Source: Aquifex sp.
GTDB lineage: Bacteria; Aquificota; Aquificia; Aquificales; Aquificaceae
Length of the DNA: 5,441 nt
Assembly (NCBI GenBank): GCA_003978875.1
Contig: QNXQ01000010.1
Location: forward strand, 1 to 5,441
Direction: 5' to 3'
The translations under genes were made by a program, and so were the position numbers. Each line of letters starts with the position of its first letter. Position 1 is the stretch's first letter. The notes beneath the pieces are model-generated. The model searched no databases, was not told where the DNA came from, and saw only the letters and a program-made list of their open reading frames with translations. Shown here piece after piece: positions 4,232 through 5,441 of this stretch.

Positions 4232-5205
4232 TAAAACACCTCTTCTCCCTGAATTAAATGGTTCTTTACCGAAAAGTATCCGTTCTCAAAGAGTTCTACA
4301 AAAGCAAATCCGTGTGTCCACTCGTTGTTGGGAGAATAATCGGGTTTTAAATCACAAAGGCATCCTACTATCCAGGCTCCTGAAAGTTCGTCCCTTATGG
4401 TTTTCTTTGTATCCTCTTGTTTCCTGTGAAAGTGTCCCAGTAGAACATTTCTGAAGGTTTTCCTGAGGAAACTTATTGCGATGTTTACACTTGCAAAGGA
4501 GCGGTATTCGTGCCCGTGTATGATGTCGAGCTCTCCCGCCTCTATCCGTCTTTTGTCTTTGACATAGTCTATTCCGAAATCTGAAAGCTTTAGGAAGTTC
4601 TCTACTTTGAGTTCTTCCAGTTCCCATAGCTCGGGAGCTTTCTTTATTAAGAATCGCTCTAATCTTTCTTCGTGGTTGCCTTCTTTGTAGATGATTTTAA
4701 CATCGGGAAAGATTTTCCTTATTCTGTCTAAAGCTTTAAGAACGAGCTCTCTTTCAAGGTTTAGGTTTCTTCTATCGGGTTTCCTCTCCCAAAAACTGAT
4801 TGAGTAAAAGTCCACTATGTCGCCGTTTAAGATTAAGGTGTCTATTTCGTATTCGTAGAGTTTCCTTAATGCGGTCTTGAGTGCTGTGTAATCGTGATAG
4901 GGAAAGTGAATATCTGACAATATTCCTATTCTTCTGTATCCTGTGAGTTTGTATGGTTCTCTTCCGTTCTCGTAAAGAGGTTTTGGAATGTCTATTATCT
5001 CCGCAGGGTTGATACCTGTATCGGAGATTACTTTTGTCAGGTCTTTAGTTTCTACTTTCAACTCAGCGGTTTTCGTCTTTAGTCTTTTGTAAATGCTTCC
5101 TATGAGTTTAACGTAGGAGTGATTAACTTCTACCGCCTTTGCAATCTCTTTATAGCCTTTTCCTTCTTCCAAAAGCTTTAGAATCCTGTCTATTTTTGTC
5201 TCCAT
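4231..5205 (-). CDS. Calcineurin-like metallophosphoesterase with N-terminal helix-turn-helix
   Basis: Residues 5-40 form a helix-turn-helix (LLEEGKGYKEIAKAVEVNHSYVKL). Residues 90-300 carry the two-metal phosphoesterase motifs: D98-x-H100 (LSDIH), G128-D129 (NGDIVD), GNHE (176-179), H230-G-H232 (IIHGH) and G257-H-F-H260. All metal ligands are present, so it should hydrolyse a phosphodiester or phosphomonoester. Mre11/SbcD-type nucleases and small phosphatases share these motifs, so the substrate (DNA, nucleotide or phosphoprotein) is not determined. The HTH suggests that it acts on or near DNA. Such HTH-phosphoesterases are, as I recall, found in phage genomes, though usually without a known role. 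The ATG at 5205 has GAGGT (5216-5212), 6-nt spacer. It overlaps the upstream 32-residue ORF by 16 bp and the downstream HTH gene by 1 bp. Confidence 0.9.
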   Translation of the reverse strand: METKIDRILKLLEEGKGYKEIAKAVEVNHSYVKLIGSIYKRLKTKTAELKVETKDLTKVISDTGINPAEIIDIPKPLYENGREPYKLTGYRRIGILSDIHFPYHDYTALKTALRKLYEYEIDTLILNGDIVDFYSISFWERKPDRRNLNLERELVLKALDRIRKIFPDVKIIYKEGNHEERLERFLIKKAPELWELEELKVENFLKLSDFGIDYVKDKRRIEAGELDIIHGHEYRSFASVNIAISFLRKTFRNVLLGHFHRKQEDTKKTIRDELSGAWIVGCLCDLKPDYSPNNEWTHGFAFVELFENGYFSVKNHLIQGEEVF

Positions 5206-5288
5206 CGCCCTACCTCGTAGCCGAGGGCAAAACCAAGAGCAAAGGTAACACTCCAGAGAATTAGAAAAACTGCCAAGGCTTCTATCAT
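5190..5288 (-). CDS. 32-residue single-helix membrane peptide (small ORF)
   Basis: Too short for ordinary gene calling but well supported locally. It runs from ATG at 5288 to TAG at 5192-5190. AGGTGG (5301-5296) lies 7 nt before the ATG, and the ATG overlaps the stop of the upstream gene as TGATG. The peptide has about 24 hydrophobic residues (VFLILWSVTFALGFALG in the middle, residues 7-23), then YEVGRWRQK, so a positively charged tail would lie in the cytoplasm. A GTG codon immediately before the ATG could also start it. The last 16 bp overlap the phosphoesterase start, so it may also serve to couple that gene to the upstream one. Function is unknown; a small lysis or regulatory membrane peptide is possible. 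Confidence 0.6.
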   Translation of the reverse strand: MIEALAVFLILWSVTFALGFALGYEVGRWRQK

Positions 5289-5441
5289 CACTTTTCCACC
5301 TTTAAGAACTTCTCCACGAAGTCTTCAAAGAGAAACCTTGCTGTGGTCCCGAAAGCTTCAATTTTGAGAGGTTCGTATTTGCCTTCTTTGAATGTGAGTT
5401 TTTCCGCTCTCATTAGCCAGGCTTTTCCGTTTTCCGTATTT
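5288..5441 (-). CDS. C-terminal part of an unknown protein, cut by the window edge
   Basis: Fifty C-terminal codons (5440-5291) are open to a TGA at 5290-5288. The other minus frames over this stretch contain stops. The sequence is ordinary globular protein (GKAWLMRAEKLTFKEGKYE, then FGTTARFLFEDFVEKFLKVEK) with lysine- and glutamate-rich composition like the other genes here. No family is recognised from this fragment. The stop overlaps the ATG of the 32-residue membrane peptide (TGATG), placing it at the head of the same transcript. Confidence 0.7.
   Translation of the reverse strand, partial: NTENGKAWLMRAEKLTFKEGKYEPLKIEAFGTTARFLFEDFVEKFLKVEK

Noticed and set aside
4200..4627. Additional ORFs overlapping the 3' half of the phosphoesterase gene on both strands
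   Set aside because: The phosphoesterase motifs (HGH at 230-232 and GHFH at 257-260) fall in this stretch in the chosen frame, so the other frames are shadows.

Overview
The window looks like part of a temperate-phage or prophage late region, probably from a thermophilic diderm bacterium. Proteins are rich in Lys, Glu, Ile and Arg, arginine is mostly AGA/AGG, genes are short and tightly overlapped, and Shine-Dalgarno (SD) sites of the GAGGT/GGAGG type precede several starts. An Aquificota host (Aquifex, Hydrogenobacter, Thermocrinis type) would fit. That is an impression from composition and codon use, not a demonstrated assignment. No integrase, att site, tRNA, rRNA, IS or CRISPR array is visible.

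Most genes are on the minus strand, so transcription runs from high to low coordinates. Upstream module (5441 to 4016): the C-terminus of an unknown protein, a 32-residue one-helix membrane peptide, a metallophosphoesterase with an N-terminal helix-turn-helix, and a small excisionase/MerR-like DNA-binding protein. All are joined by stop/start overlaps. Lysis and packaging module (3407 to 713): a three-helix holin, an M15 peptidase endolysin, a membrane-anchored coiled-coil protein that could be an inner spanin, the terminase small subunit and the terminase large subunit. Distal module (428 to 1): an 83-residue phage protein followed by the first 54 codons of a gene that leaves the window.

Two plus-strand units interrupt this: a 72-residue membrane/coiled-coil gene between terL and the distal module, and a complete hicA-hicB toxin-antitoxin pair between the upstream and lysis modules. 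Each converges on a minus-strand gene with almost no space (a 4-bp overlap and a 2-bp gap). Both look like moron-type cargo with their own promoters, and late transcription would run antisense through them.

The strongest unannotated signals are structural. One is a long imperfect inverted repeat (118-190) that would hide the SD of the last gene inside a stem that also contains the stop codon of the gene before it, with a competing local hairpin. The other is an 8-bp hairpin (3506-3525) that fills the spacer of the predicted hicAB promoter and also reads as a terminator for the minus-strand module.
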